Assembly (NCBI GenBank): GCA_944327625.1
Contig: CALVHL010000010.1
Span: 1-64,000, forward strand
Source of the DNA: an uncultured Clostridia bacterium
GTDB taxonomy: Bacteria > Bacillota > Clostridia > Christensenellales > Borkfalkiaceae
Length of the DNA stretch: 64,000 nucleotides
Reading direction: 5' to 3'
In this document: positions 41,682-50,576 of the stretch, piece after piece
Numbering within the stretch: position 1 is the stretch's first letter
How the letters are laid out: every line of letters begins with the position of its first letter
Notes under the pieces: generated by a model
Told to the model about the DNA's origin: nothing
Database searches by the model: none
Seen by the model: the letters and a program-made list of their open reading frames with translations, nothing else
Translations under genes and position numbers: made by a program

Positions 41682-44576
41682 ATGAAGAAACTTGCGAAAT
41701 TCTTAACGGTGGCGATCGCCTGCGTACTCTGCGCGAACATCGCCGCCTGCACGAAGGAGACGAAAACCTACGATCCCTACATCAACAATCCCGATTATGT
41801 AGGCGACGACACGACCTCGTCCTCCAACAAGTACGTCGTCAACGTCACTTCGGCGGGCTCACTGCCGCTCAGCGACGTAAAGATCTCACTCAAAAAGTCC
41901 GACGGTTCGCTGGTTAAGGCGGGTATTTCCAAGGACGGCAAGATAGAGTTCAACGTCGCGCTGGGCGAATACACGCTCGAAATCGACGAGGACTCGCTGC
42001 CCGACGGATATTACCTCGACGGCACCGTCTACAAGACCAACCCCGAGGCGAGAGACGAGGTGAACGTAAAGATACCCTCCAAGGTAATAAGCCAGACGGC
42101 TACCTCGACGACCTCTTACGCCGTCGGCGACATTATGAGAGATTTCGTCTTTACCGACTGCTACGGCACGACCTACAAGCTGAGCGAGACGCTCGAAGAA
42201 AAGAAGGTCGTCGTGCTCAACTTCTGGTACACCGGCTGCGCACCCTGCAAGAGCGAGTTCCCCGCCATTCAGAAGTCCTACTCCAACTATTCGGACGTTG
42301 CAGAATTCTTCGGAATGTGCTACACGGGCTACGGAGATACCAATAAGGCTGTAAGCTCTTATAAGGACAGCAATAACCTCTCTCTTCTGAAACTCGGCAC
42401 AGATAACATAAACCTCGGCAATAACTTCGGCGTTACGGCATACCCCACCACCGTCGTTATAGACAGGTACGGTCTCATCGCGTACAGGTCGACGGGCAGC
42501 GAACCCGCAGAATCGTTCTGGAACGCGCTGTTCGCCAACTATACGTCGGATAACTATTCGCAGAACCCCTCGACGGACGACGGCGGCAATGACGACGGCA
42601 CCGAGCAGGCAAAACCCGACGTAACCATGCCCGAATCTTCGGCTATCGAGAGCGCGCTCAACGACGATTCCGTAAAGGCGACTTACTATGCCGATCCCTC
42701 GGAATACAGCTGGCCCTTCCTCGTCGGCTCTGACGGTTCGCCCTACGTGTATGCATCCAACGAAAACGTCGACAACTCTTACTCTATGCTCATCGCCGAC
42801 GTGCCCATGAAGACAGGACAGCTTCTGAGTTTTGAATACAATATCAATACCGAATCGGGCGCGGACATACTGTACGTCATAATCGACGACGAATCGATCA
42901 TTCCCGACGGTCTTTCGGGTAACAGCGACGGCTGGCAGACATATAACCTCTATGTCGCCGACAGGGACAAGACGATAAACCTGATATTCGCATATATCAA
43001 GGATTCGGCAGATCCCGACGCCGACGGAGAGGAAACGGAGGACATAGTCAGGCTGAGAAACCTGCGCCTTTCGGACGCAAGCAAGACGGAAGAGTCCATA
43101 GACATAGTTCGTCCCGCGGCCTCCGGTATTACGGGCGAATCCGCAACTCACTATGACTACTATGCCAGCGTAGTCTATAACGAGAGCGACGGCTTCTACC
43201 ACGTGGGCAAAGCCGACGGTCCCCTCCTGTATATGACCATCGACCAGCTGACGCCCTGGAGCGACCTGCATACCGACGGCAACACGACGACGAGCGGCTC
43301 GCTCACCTACTATAACACGCTGTACTATATAACCTATTACGAATATTCCAACAGGCTTGAAGGCGACGCCTTTGCCGTCAATATTGCAGGCAAGGACATC
43401 ACCAAGGAGCTCATTCAGTATAAGTCGGTGTCCAACTACATCGACATGCCCAACAACCTCATGCCCGTAAGCAAGGAGTTGCAGGCGTGGGCGGAACTGT
43501 TCTGCACGACCAAGGCAAGCGAACAGGGACGCGCCACCTACGATCAGGAGTGGTTGGAGTTCTGCTACTATTACGACCACTACGGTAACGAGCACGACGA
43601 CTGCCTCGTATATGAGGACAGGTCGAAGGGGCTCAGCATGTACAACAGCTATACGGCGCAGCTTGACACCTACGATACCGACACCGAGACCTACAACGCC
43701 TCGACGGGGCTCAACCGAGTATATATCGACTATATGACCAACGAGGCTTCGAGAGGCGACTACTATGCGTTCACCGCTCCCTATACGGGCGTTTACAGCA
43801 TAAGGTCAAGCTATATCAAGGATACGACGGGCATGACCGAGGACGAGATTGCGCTCACCAAGGACGTCACCCCCTACCTCTTCCTCTATGACGAAGACCT
43901 CAACATACTCAATTCGCCGGGCGAGGAGGTTCGCGACTTCGACCAGTTCTTCACCGACGAGGAGGGCAACTACCTCGTAACCTATGAGGGATACAACGAC
44001 TATATCGCGCTCGAAGCAGGCGAAACCGTATATCTGAGGGTTGCCGTCTACTTCAACACGCTGGGAATGTACGACTTCCGCGTACACTATGAGGGCGAAA
44101 CCTTTGAAAAGCTGTACACCACCGCCACGGCGGCAGGCGCAGAGACTTACTATGAGGAAACCGGTCAGTTCTACTTCCTCGCTATGGACGTCGTATACAA
44201 TTCGGCAGACGACTGCTACTATATCAAGAAGGCCAACGGCGAACCCGACCTCACCGAACCCATCTATATCGATATGATTCACGGCAGCTATTTTGTAAGC
44301 AGCTTTGAAGATACTGCGGGCAACTATCATTCGTTGCAATGGCTTATGTCGCGCGGCGCATTCACGGGAACGGCGCTCGGCAAGATGAACGGCTACCTCG
44401 GGGAGGCGCTTGACAAAGATCCTGACGATCCCTACTATGGAATGGTGCTTGCCGACGCAGAGATAGTTCTGCTGTTGCAGGACTTCATAGCGCAGTACAG
44501 CGAACTGCCCTATCACGAGGGCAACGGCTGGCTTGCGTTCGGCGTATATAACGAGCATTTCGGCATAGGACTTTGA
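41682..44576 (+). CDS. Large lipoprotein with a TlpA-type thioredoxin domain
   Basis: A 964-residue surface lipoprotein. The signal peptide ends at a lipobox (NIAAC, lipid-bearing C23). An SpaA-like beta domain follows (about 50-132, ending LPDGYY). The TlpA/ResA thioredoxin domain (about 146-310) has the active site WYTGCAPCK (C186, C189) and AYPTTVVIDRYG with the cis-Pro. After an acidic linker come beta-rich regions and two similar modules, each ending in a helical stretch (LMPVSKELQAW...FCYYYDHYG and IVLLLQDFIAQY...FGVYNEHFG). GAGG precedes the ATG at 41682. It faces a polyferredoxin-thioredoxin fusion across a short gap, its likely electron donor. The other modules may bind a ligand or substrate. 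Confidence 0.85.
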   Translation: MKKLAKFLTVAIACVLCANIAACTKETKTYDPYINNPDYVGDDTTSSSNKYVVNVTSAGSLPLSDVKISLKKSDGSLVKAGISKDGKIEFNVALGEYTLEIDEDSLPDGYYLDGTVYKTNPEARDEVNVKIPSKVISQTATSTTSYAVGDIMRDFVFTDCYGTTYKLSETLEEKKVVVLNFWYTGCAPCKSEFPAIQKSYSNYSDVAEFFGMCYTGYGDTNKAVSSYKDSNNLSLLKLGTDNINLGNNFGVTAYPTTVVIDRYGLIAYRSTGSEPAESFWNALFANYTSDNYSQNPSTDDGGNDDGTEQAKPDVTMPESSAIESALNDDSVKATYYADPSEYSWPFLVGSDGSPYVYASNENVDNSYSMLIADVPMKTGQLLSFEYNINTESGADILYVIIDDESIIPDGLSGNSDGWQTYNLYVADRDKTINLIFAYIKDSADPDADGEETEDIVRLRNLRLSDASKTEESIDIVRPAASGITGESATHYDYYASVVYNESDGFYHVGKADGPLLYMTIDQLTPWSDLHTDGNTTTSGSLTYYNTLYYITYYEYSNRLEGDAFAVNIAGKDITKELIQYKSVSNYIDMPNNLMPVSKELQAWAELFCTTKASEQGRATYDQEWLEFCYYYDHYGNEHDDCLVYEDRSKGLSMYNSYTAQLDTYDTDTETYNASTGLNRVYIDYMTNEASRGDYYAFTAPYTGVYSIRSSYIKDTTGMTEDEIALTKDVTPYLFLYDEDLNILNSPGEEVRDFDQFFTDEEGNYLVTYEGYNDYIALEAGETVYLRVAVYFNTLGMYDFRVHYEGETFEKLYTTATAAGAETYYEETGQFYFLAMDVVYNSADDCYYIKKANGEPDLTEPIYIDMIHGSYFVSSFEDTAGNYHSLQWLMSRGAFTGTALGKMNGYLGEALDKDPDDPYYGMVLADAEIVLLLQDFIAQYSELPYHEGNGWLAFGVYNEHFGIGL

Positions 44577-44598
44577 TTAAACCAACGGAGATTTCAAG

Positions 44599-45387
44599 AT
44601 GAAAAAATTTATTAAAATACTTGCGGCGACGGTAGCCGCAACGGCAATGGTATTCGTCGGCGCACTCTTTGCAGGGTGCAACGACGACAACGGCGGCGAC
44701 GATAAGGCCGACTACGTCATCACCGTCATGGGCAGCGACAATAAGCCTATAAACGGTCAGACGGGCGGCGTTGACGGCGGCCTCGTAAGTATTCAGATAT
44801 GTCTTCCCTCTGGCGCTTGTTATCGCCTGTCGCCGGAAATAACGCTCAGCGAGGACGGCAAGGTCGGGCTCACCCAGGCACAGGTAGACGAGGGCTTCGC
44901 AGACATTGAAGGCGTTGAAGGCCCGGTAACCGAGTTTGAGTTCCACGCACTCTACGTGCCCGGCTACGAGAACGACTGCTCCATTCCCGTCAACGGCCCC
45001 GGCGAATATACGCTCGTGCTTACGGAGAAGGAGCCCGAAGCTCCCCACGTATGCGAGAGCAAGTGCCCCTTCTGCGGCAAGTGCACGGACGCCGACTGCA
45101 CCGAGAGCGTATGCGCCGACAAGTGCGAAGGCCACGTCTATAACCTGACCATAACCCTGCCCGACGGCAACGCGGCGAGCGGCGCGAAGGTCAAAGTCGT
45201 CGCTTCCTTCAACGCCACGCTTACGGCAGGTACCGACGGCAAGCTTGCCCTCGACCTCGTCACGACGAGCGCGACCGCAGGCGTAGCCGAGAGCTACACG
45301 CTGACCGTGACTTGCGGCGACTATTCCAAGACCTTGACCATTCAGGCAGTAACCGACAACTATGACCTTGCGATAGTGCTTGAATAA
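44599..45387 (+). CDS. Cys-rich lipoprotein, unknown function
   Basis: A 262-residue lipoprotein with lipobox LFAGC (C27). An N-terminal beta domain (about 38-150) is followed by a Cys-rich linker, HVCESKCPFCGKCTDADC then CADKCEGH (about 154-182, eight Cys). This motif recurs in Clostridia surface proteins. A C-terminal Ig/SpaA-like beta domain follows (about 183-262, with LPDGNAASGAKVKV). It lies 22 bp after the TlpA lipoprotein and is cotranscribed. The Cys cluster could be a thiol substrate or metal site; the function is not known. Confidence 0.82.
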   Translation: MKKFIKILAATVAATAMVFVGALFAGCNDDNGGDDKADYVITVMGSDNKPINGQTGGVDGGLVSIQICLPSGACYRLSPEITLSEDGKVGLTQAQVDEGFADIEGVEGPVTEFEFHALYVPGYENDCSIPVNGPGEYTLVLTEKEPEAPHVCESKCPFCGKCTDADCTESVCADKCEGHVYNLTITLPDGNAASGAKVKVVASFNATLTAGTDGKLALDLVTTSATAGVAESYTLTVTCGDYSKTLTIQAVTDNYDLAIVLE

Positions 45388-45405
45388 TTTTAATACGGAA
45401 AGCTT

Positions 45406-45436
45406 AAAGGGCGACTGCTTCGGCAGTCGCCCTTTT
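45406..45436 (+). terminator. Terminator of the TlpA-lipoprotein operon
   Basis: A 13-bp perfect stem (45406-45418 with 45423-45435) with a TTCG tetraloop, ending in TTTT. Confidence 0.92.
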
Positions 45437-45680
45437 GCGCGCCCACGAATGCGGGCGATACGGCGGTATGAAAAAAGTCTGCGCGGCAATAATGCAGGCG
45501 GGCAGGACAGGAGCGCGTTAAGCGCGATATGGCGGTGAAATGAGCCCTGCGCCGTGAAGGATATTGCGGATATAATGCGCCCGTGCGGGAGCGTTGTCGG
45601 GCATAGAGACGGCGCCGCGCGGGGGATGAATTCAATGCCGCCGCGCGGACAAGTTTACGAAAGCCCGCCCGCACCCCGTT

Positions 45681-45700
45681 AAACGCCGCATATATGCCGC
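45681..45700. repeat. Dispersed GCATATATGC repeat, copy 8
   Basis: Exact core at 45688-45697 in GCCGCATATATGCCGCC. Confidence 0.6.
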
Positions 45701-45815
45701 CCCTGCGGCAAAATAAGCCTAATCGCAGGCAACGCGCCGCAGACAGATTTAAGCGACGCGCGGGCAAGGTCGGCAGCCCTCCCCTTTGCCGCAGAAGCAA
45801 TGACTGAGATAGCCA

Positions 45816-45849
45816 AAGCCCCCCGCGCTCACGATGAGCGCGGGGGCTT
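45816..45849 (-). terminator. Terminator after the polyferredoxin-thioredoxin gene
   Basis: A 15-bp stem with one bulged C (45816-45831 with 45835-45849), about 58 bp beyond the stop; a weak T-containing tail follows on the minus strand. Confidence 0.6.
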
Positions 45850-45906
45850 AATTGAATGCGATAGGTTTTGCAATTCGCGCGGCAATATGCCGCGTTTATA
45901 CGCCTT

Positions 45907-48042
45907 TTAAGAGTTGATTGCGTCGATTATAGCCTGCCTGAGGTCTGCCTCCTCAAACGTGCTCTGGTGGACGTCGGTGATTATGCCGTCGGCGTTGACG
46001 ATTATGGTTATGGGGTACGCCTTTTTGCCGCCGAGCATAGAGTACGTGCAGGTCTCCTCGGTATCCTGCGCGAAGGTCAGCGTATAGCTGTTCCACTTCT
46101 TGCCGTTGTCGTCGACGTTGCCGTCGAGCCAAGCCTGAACGCCGCCCGAGGGCACGGCCGAATAGCTGTGCACGGCAAACATATTTATTTCGCCGCCGTA
46201 TTCTTCATATATCTTCTCGAAGTAGGGCAGTTCGTGTTTGCAGGGATCGCAGTCGGTGTACCAATAGTTGATGACCGTCACCTTGCCGAGAATACTCGTA
46301 TTGCTGAACTCGGTGACCGTCGACTGAGAGTTATAGGTGCTGAGCGAGAATACGGGCAGAGCGTCGCCCTCTCCGTAGACCATTTTCGACTGGGCGGACG
46401 CGAGATTTGCGCCGAGCGCCTCTATGCCCTCCGCCCCATCGGTCTGCGAGACTATTGCGGCATTTTTGCCGACGACGACGGTTATCGTACGGGGCACGGA
46501 GATGTCGCCGCCGAAATGCGAATAGGCGTTGACCTGCGCGTCGTCCTGCGCAAAGATAATGTCGCTGTCGTTCCAGCCCTTTTCGTCTATGAACGCCTGT
46601 ACGTCGCGGCCGTCCTTATATATGCCGTGCACGGCGATAATGTTGACGTTCACGCCGTATTTCTCTTTCTGGGCGATGAGCTCGTCCATTCCCTCGACGC
46701 TCTCCGCAAGGTCGGTGCGCCAGAAATAGAGCACCTCCATCTTGTTGTCGGTGAAGTCGGTCTGATATTCCTCGCCCTCCTCTGCCGCCGCCGAACCGTA
46801 GGTCGTAAAGGTCATTGACGACAGCGTGACCTGGGGTTCTTCGGGATAGTTATAGTAGACCAGCGCGGCAACGAGCACGGCGGTTGCAAGCACCCACGCG
46901 GTAAACTGCAATACGAAATTGCGGTTTCTGAACTTCGCGCCTACGGAGGAAAGCACCGCCCTGAATTTGGAGGGCTTTGCGCTGCTTTCGCCCGCATTCT
47001 CCTCAACGCCCGCATTTTCAGCCGTTTGCGTTGCAATATTTTCATCAGCCTGAGGCGCGACAGCCGCAAGGCTCTGCGCGGGGGCTGCCATGACCGCCTC
47101 GGCATTGTTTTTGGACAGCGAGAGCAGATCTATCTTGCCTGCGGGCGCGGCGGCGGGCTGCGCGACGGGCAGGGTATTTCTGAGGAATATCTTGCTGCCC
47201 TTCCAGCTTATCGCCTCGACGGGGCAGACGGGAATACACTCGCCGCACTGAATACACTCGTGATCGCCGACGTGCTTAATGTCCATCTTACAGCTCTCTA
47301 TGCACAGTCCGCAGTCGATACACTTATTCTTGTCGAGCTTTACGCCGAGCAGGGCGACCTTGCAGAAAAGACCGTATATCGCGCCGAGCGGGCAGATAAA
47401 GCGGCAGAACGCCCTGTATATGAATATGCAGGCGACGACTATTACGACGAGCAGCAGGAACTTCCACGTGAACAGATAGCCGAGCATTTCAAAGAAGCTT
47501 GAATTCTGTATGTTTGCAAGCAGGCTTATCGCGCCTTCAAGAGTGCCCGACGGGCAGACGTACTTGCAGAACGCGGGTATGCCCGCATAGATGAGCGGTA
47601 TGGCTATCGCCATGGCGAGCATGACGTACTTGAAGTAGGAAAGTACGCGCGTAAATCTGTTCTTCCTAAGCTTGGGCGAACGGATTTTATAGAGCAGCTC
47701 CTGAATGAGCCCGAACGGGCACAGAAAGCCGCATATCACCCTGCCGAGCAACAGCCCGAACAGTACGAGTATGCCGAGGATATATGCGGGGAAGCGCGTC
47801 TTGCTGCCTGCGAGCGAATCCTGCAACGCGCCAAGCGGACAGGCGCCGACCGCGCCGGGGCAGGAATAGCAGTTGAGCCCGGGTACGCAGGCCGTCTTGG
47901 TTTCGCCCGTGTAGATCTGACCGCTGAAAAAGCCCTTGATGTTTGCGTTATAGAGGAGCGCGGCGTACAGCTGAATTATGCGGCGCTTGGAGGGCAGGTG
48001 ATTTACAAACCAATCTTTTACCTTGACAAAAAACTTCTTCAT
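45907..48042 (-). CDS. NapH-like polyferredoxin fused to two thioredoxin-like domains
   Basis: A 711-residue membrane protein. Residues 1-235 are NapH/CcoG-like with about five helices and paired Cys motifs (C58-C61, C104-C108, C159-C163, C213-C217). Two [4Fe-4S] ferredoxin motifs follow at C241-C251 and C263-C273. An Ala-rich linker leads to a helix at 377-397. Two extracytoplasmic thioredoxin-like domains come next: 400-550, where the active site reads WRTDLAES with no Cys, and 558-711 with WYTDCDPCK (C598, C601) and AYPITIIV. It probably passes electrons from the cytoplasm across the membrane to a thiol acceptor. It is cotranscribed with the CTEC membrane protein, 1 bp away. TlpA lipoprotein genes face it. 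Confidence 0.88.
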   Translation of the reverse strand: MKKFFVKVKDWFVNHLPSKRRIIQLYAALLYNANIKGFFSGQIYTGETKTACVPGLNCYSCPGAVGACPLGALQDSLAGSKTRFPAYILGILVLFGLLLGRVICGFLCPFGLIQELLYKIRSPKLRKNRFTRVLSYFKYVMLAMAIAIPLIYAGIPAFCKYVCPSGTLEGAISLLANIQNSSFFEMLGYLFTWKFLLLVVIVVACIFIYRAFCRFICPLGAIYGLFCKVALLGVKLDKNKCIDCGLCIESCKMDIKHVGDHECIQCGECIPVCPVEAISWKGSKIFLRNTLPVAQPAAAPAGKIDLLSLSKNNAEAVMAAPAQSLAAVAPQADENIATQTAENAGVEENAGESSAKPSKFRAVLSSVGAKFRNRNFVLQFTAWVLATAVLVAALVYYNYPEEPQVTLSSMTFTTYGSAAAEEGEEYQTDFTDNKMEVLYFWRTDLAESVEGMDELIAQKEKYGVNVNIIAVHGIYKDGRDVQAFIDEKGWNDSDIIFAQDDAQVNAYSHFGGDISVPRTITVVVGKNAAIVSQTDGAEGIEALGANLASAQSKMVYGEGDALPVFSLSTYNSQSTVTEFSNTSILGKVTVINYWYTDCDPCKHELPYFEKIYEEYGGEINMFAVHSYSAVPSGGVQAWLDGNVDDNGKKWNSYTLTFAQDTEETCTYSMLGGKKAYPITIIVNADGIITDVHQSTFEEADLRQAIIDAINS

Positions 48043-48043
48043 A

Positions 48044-48853
48044 TCAGCCCAACCCTATGCACTCCGTGCAGATATTTATTGCCTTGATCATGACCGCGCG
48101 AGCGTTGCCGTTGAGTGAACCCCAGATTATGAACGCCACGGCGAGCACGGCGAGCGCAATTCTCACGCCCGTAAGAAAGCGCGCGTCCGTGACTATTCTC
48201 CCGATCGCCGTCTTCTGCCGCTCGATCGGCTTTAAGCCGAAAGTCACCTTCTTTACGGAGGGGAGCATACTCCTTATTGCGTATTTTTCATATATTCCCG
48301 CGCCCGCTATGACGAGAAACCCTGCGAATATTGCGGGGAATACGCACTTGACGAAGTTCAGCACTTCGCCCGTCACGTCGTCCTTGGGGAAGTTGGCGGG
48401 TATTGCGAGGTAGACTATGCCGTAGATTGCCGCGACGCCGAAAAGCGACCACGCCGCAATTTTGAGCGCGGCGATTACCTTTCTGCGCGAGACGATGAGC
48501 GCGAACTCCTCCTCTCTGCCCTCGGGCGCGGTGGCGGGCATGCGCTTGATGAGGCGGGCGTATTGCAGATCGTCCGAGACCTTGCCCCTTTTCTGACTGA
48601 CGGGGAACACCTCCCACAGCACGAACCCGACGATTACGGCGGCTATCCACAGCCAGAACGCGAGGGAGATCTGCGAAAGCGCCTCGACAACCCGCTCCCG
48701 CGTGAACGGGGTTGAACCTGTATAGTCGGGCGCGGTGCCGCTTATATACAGTTCCAGCACTTTCCATATAAACAGTGCGCCGACGACCAGCGTGAACGCG
48801 CCGAATATCCACCCGTAACATGACCTTACGAGCTTGGGTGTCCTTTCCTTCAT
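48044..48853 (-). CDS. Membrane protein ending in a CTEC motif (CD1871A-like tail)
   Basis: A 269-residue protein with about five helices (near 13-35, 65-87, 130-155, 168-195, 230-248). The end RIALAVLAVAFIIWGSLNGNARAVMIKAINICTECIGLG (shown here only by its features: one helix, then AINICTECIGLG) resembles the small CD1871A family of CXXC membrane peptides, which I recall from neighbourhoods with 4Fe-4S and TlpA genes. Here that tail is fused to a larger protein. C262 and C265 could relay electrons. GAGG precedes the ATG at 48853. It is the first gene of the operon. Confidence 0.75.
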   Translation of the reverse strand: MKERTPKLVRSCYGWIFGAFTLVVGALFIWKVLELYISGTAPDYTGSTPFTRERVVEALSQISLAFWLWIAAVIVGFVLWEVFPVSQKRGKVSDDLQYARLIKRMPATAPEGREEEFALIVSRRKVIAALKIAAWSLFGVAAIYGIVYLAIPANFPKDDVTGEVLNFVKCVFPAIFAGFLVIAGAGIYEKYAIRSMLPSVKKVTFGLKPIERQKTAIGRIVTDARFLTGVRIALAVLAVAFIIWGSLNGNARAVMIKAINICTECIGLG

Positions 48854-48899
48854 ATATTCCTCTTTATTGCGGCAATGCCGCAGTTTATTTGCATATTTC

Positions 48900-48929
48900 A
48901 TTATAACAAATGCCGCCCGTCAAAGTCAA
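48900..48929 (-). promoter_or_regulatory. Promoter of the CTEC-polyferredoxin operon
   Basis: On the minus strand TTGACT (48924-48929), an 18-bp spacer and TATAAT (48900-48905). Confidence 0.72.
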
Positions 48930-48950
48930 GAAGTATTGGCTTAAATAGGC

Positions 48951-48980
48951 TTGACAAAGCGCGCGGCGGACATTTATAAT
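48951..48980 (+). promoter_or_regulatory. Promoter of the cysteine desulfidase gene
   Basis: TTGACA (48951-48956), an 18-bp spacer and TATAAT (48975-48980). It is divergent from the redox operon promoter, 21 bp away. Confidence 0.78.
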
Positions 48981-49019
48981 TTAACGGTAAGCATAACAAT
49001 ATTTTACAGCGGAGAAACC

Positions 49020-50297
49020 ATGGAAGACAAGCTTTACGCCGATTACGCCAACATACTCAAAGAGGAGCTTCTGCCCGCAATGGGCTGTACCGAACCGATC
49101 GCCGTGGCATACGCCGCCGCGCTCGCGAAAAAGACGCTGGGTAAACTCCCCGAAAGCGTCGAAATTGCCGTGTCGGGCAATATCCTCAAAAACGTAAAGA
49201 GCGTCATAGTGCCCTGCACTGGCGGGCTAAAAGGCGTGGCTTCGGCAGCCGCCGCGGGCATAATCTCGGGCAGAGCCGAGGACAAGCTCGAGGTGCTCTC
49301 CCACCTCGGCGACGACGACAGAAAGGCCATACGCGAATACCTCAAAACGGCGCAGATAACCGTGCGTCAGAGCAGCAGCGGCTGCATTTTCGACATAGGC
49401 ATAAAGCTTACGAGCGGCGACGACAGCGCCTACGCCCGCATAGAGGGGCATCACACCAACGTCGTCGAGTTGACCAAAAACGGCGAAAAGCTCATCTCCC
49501 GCGAGATCGCTCGCGAGAACGCTGACGAGGGCTTTACCGACAGAAGCGTGCTGTCCGTGCGCGGAATAATAGAGTTTGCCGATACCGTCGACCTCAAAGA
49601 CATCGAGGAGGTCATCACCCGACAGATAGATTACAATACGGCGATTGCCGAGGAGGGGCTGAAAGGCGATTACGGCGCGAACGTCGGCAAGGTGCTCTTA
49701 TCCTCCTTCGGCGACAGCGTGCATAACCTTGCGAGGGCGACCGCCGCGGCAGGCTCCGACGCGCGCATGAACGGCTGTTCCCTGCCCGTCGTCATCGTTT
49801 CGGGCAGCGGCAATCAGGGAATGTGCGCCTCCCTGCCCGTCGTGGTATATGCAAAGCACCTCGGCGCAAGCCGCGAAAAACTGCTCCGCGCGGTCGCGCT
49901 CAGCGACCTTCTGACCGTCCACCTCAAGACGGGCATAGGCAGACTTTCGGCGTACTGCGGCGCGGTCAGCGCGGGCGCAGGCGCGGGCGCGGGCATCGCC
50001 TACCTCTCTGGCGGCGGCTTCGAGGAGATTGCGCATACGCTCGTCAACGCGCTGGCGATAACCTCCGGGCTCATCTGCGACGGCGCAAAATCGAGCTGCG
50101 CGGCGAAGATCGCCTCCGCCGTCGACGCGGGCATAATAGGCTATGAGATGTACAAGCGCGGCAGCCAGTTCTACGGCGGGGACGGCATACTCGACCACGG
50201 CGTGGAGAACACCATTGAAAACGTCGGCGACCTTGCAAGGATAGGGATGAAGGAGACCGACGAGGAAATTATAAGGCTGATGATAAAAGATTTATAA
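49020..50297 (+). CDS. L-cysteine desulfidase family protein
   Basis: A 425-residue enzyme of the CdsB/UPF0597 (YhaM) family, related to the iron-sulfur L-serine dehydratase alpha chain. PAMGCTEPIAVAYAAA (C23), GGLKGVASAAAAGI, SAYCGAVSAGAGAGAGIAYL and SGLICDGAKSSCAAKI supply the conserved Cys residues for a probable [4Fe-4S] cluster. Characterised members degrade L-cysteine to pyruvate, ammonia and sulfide. GGAG lies before the ATG at 49020. With cysK 48 kb away, the cell could both make and break cysteine. It diverges from the thiol-redox operon, a possible regulatory link. Confidence 0.9.
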   Translation: MEDKLYADYANILKEELLPAMGCTEPIAVAYAAALAKKTLGKLPESVEIAVSGNILKNVKSVIVPCTGGLKGVASAAAAGIISGRAEDKLEVLSHLGDDDRKAIREYLKTAQITVRQSSSGCIFDIGIKLTSGDDSAYARIEGHHTNVVELTKNGEKLISREIARENADEGFTDRSVLSVRGIIEFADTVDLKDIEEVITRQIDYNTAIAEEGLKGDYGANVGKVLLSSFGDSVHNLARATAAAGSDARMNGCSLPVVIVSGSGNQGMCASLPVVVYAKHLGASREKLLRAVALSDLLTVHLKTGIGRLSAYCGAVSAGAGAGAGIAYLSGGGFEEIAHTLVNALAITSGLICDGAKSSCAAKIASAVDAGIIGYEMYKRGSQFYGGDGILDHGVENTIENVGDLARIGMKETDEEIIRLMIKDL

Positions 50298-50308
50298 CAG
50301 ATTTTACG

Positions 50309-50349
50309 GGGCGGCGACCGCATTACCTTGCGGTCGCCGCCCTTTTTTT
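50309..50349 (+). terminator. Terminator of the cysteine desulfidase gene
   Basis: A 14-bp perfect stem (50309-50322 with 50329-50342), 6-nt loop, then seven T. Confidence 0.95.
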
Positions 50350-50445
50350 GCGCCCTTTCCCCCTATCCGTCGCCGCTCTTTTTACGCCCCGCCGAAGGCA
50401 TACGAGCATTCGGCGGGGCAAAACCTGCATACAATATGCGTATTT

Positions 50446-50468
50446 GCGGCATATTGCCGCGCCAATTT
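50446..50468. repeat. Dispersed repeat, CATATTG variant
   Basis: GCGGCATATTGCCGCGCCAATTT, a variant of the intergenic repeat, between a terminator and the next promoter. Confidence 0.45.
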
Positions 50469-50502
50469 CAGAAATTTGCGGCAAAAAATATTAAAAGCCC
50501 TA

Positions 50503-50531
50503 TTGAAAAAGGCGGCAATTCATATTATAAT
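50503..50531 (+). promoter_or_regulatory. Promoter of the EF-G paralogue
   Basis: TTGAAA (50503-50508), a 17-bp spacer and TATAAT (50526-50531). Confidence 0.78.
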
Positions 50532-50576
50532 GGTAGAAAAGCGGATTTTTTTCCGAAGATAAAGGGGAACACTAAA

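Larger units (their letters stand above)
45437..45906. other. Noncoding gap between convergent redox operons
   Basis: No credible gene is seen. It holds GC-rich sequence, one exact dispersed repeat core (45688-45697), a CAATATG variant (about 45879-45894) and a GC hairpin at 45816-45849. Confidence 0.6.

Noticed and set aside
45390-45800. A 136-codon minus-strand frame between the redox operons
   Set aside because: It is Arg/Leu/Ala-rich, overlaps a terminator and a repeat copy, and has no ribosome site.
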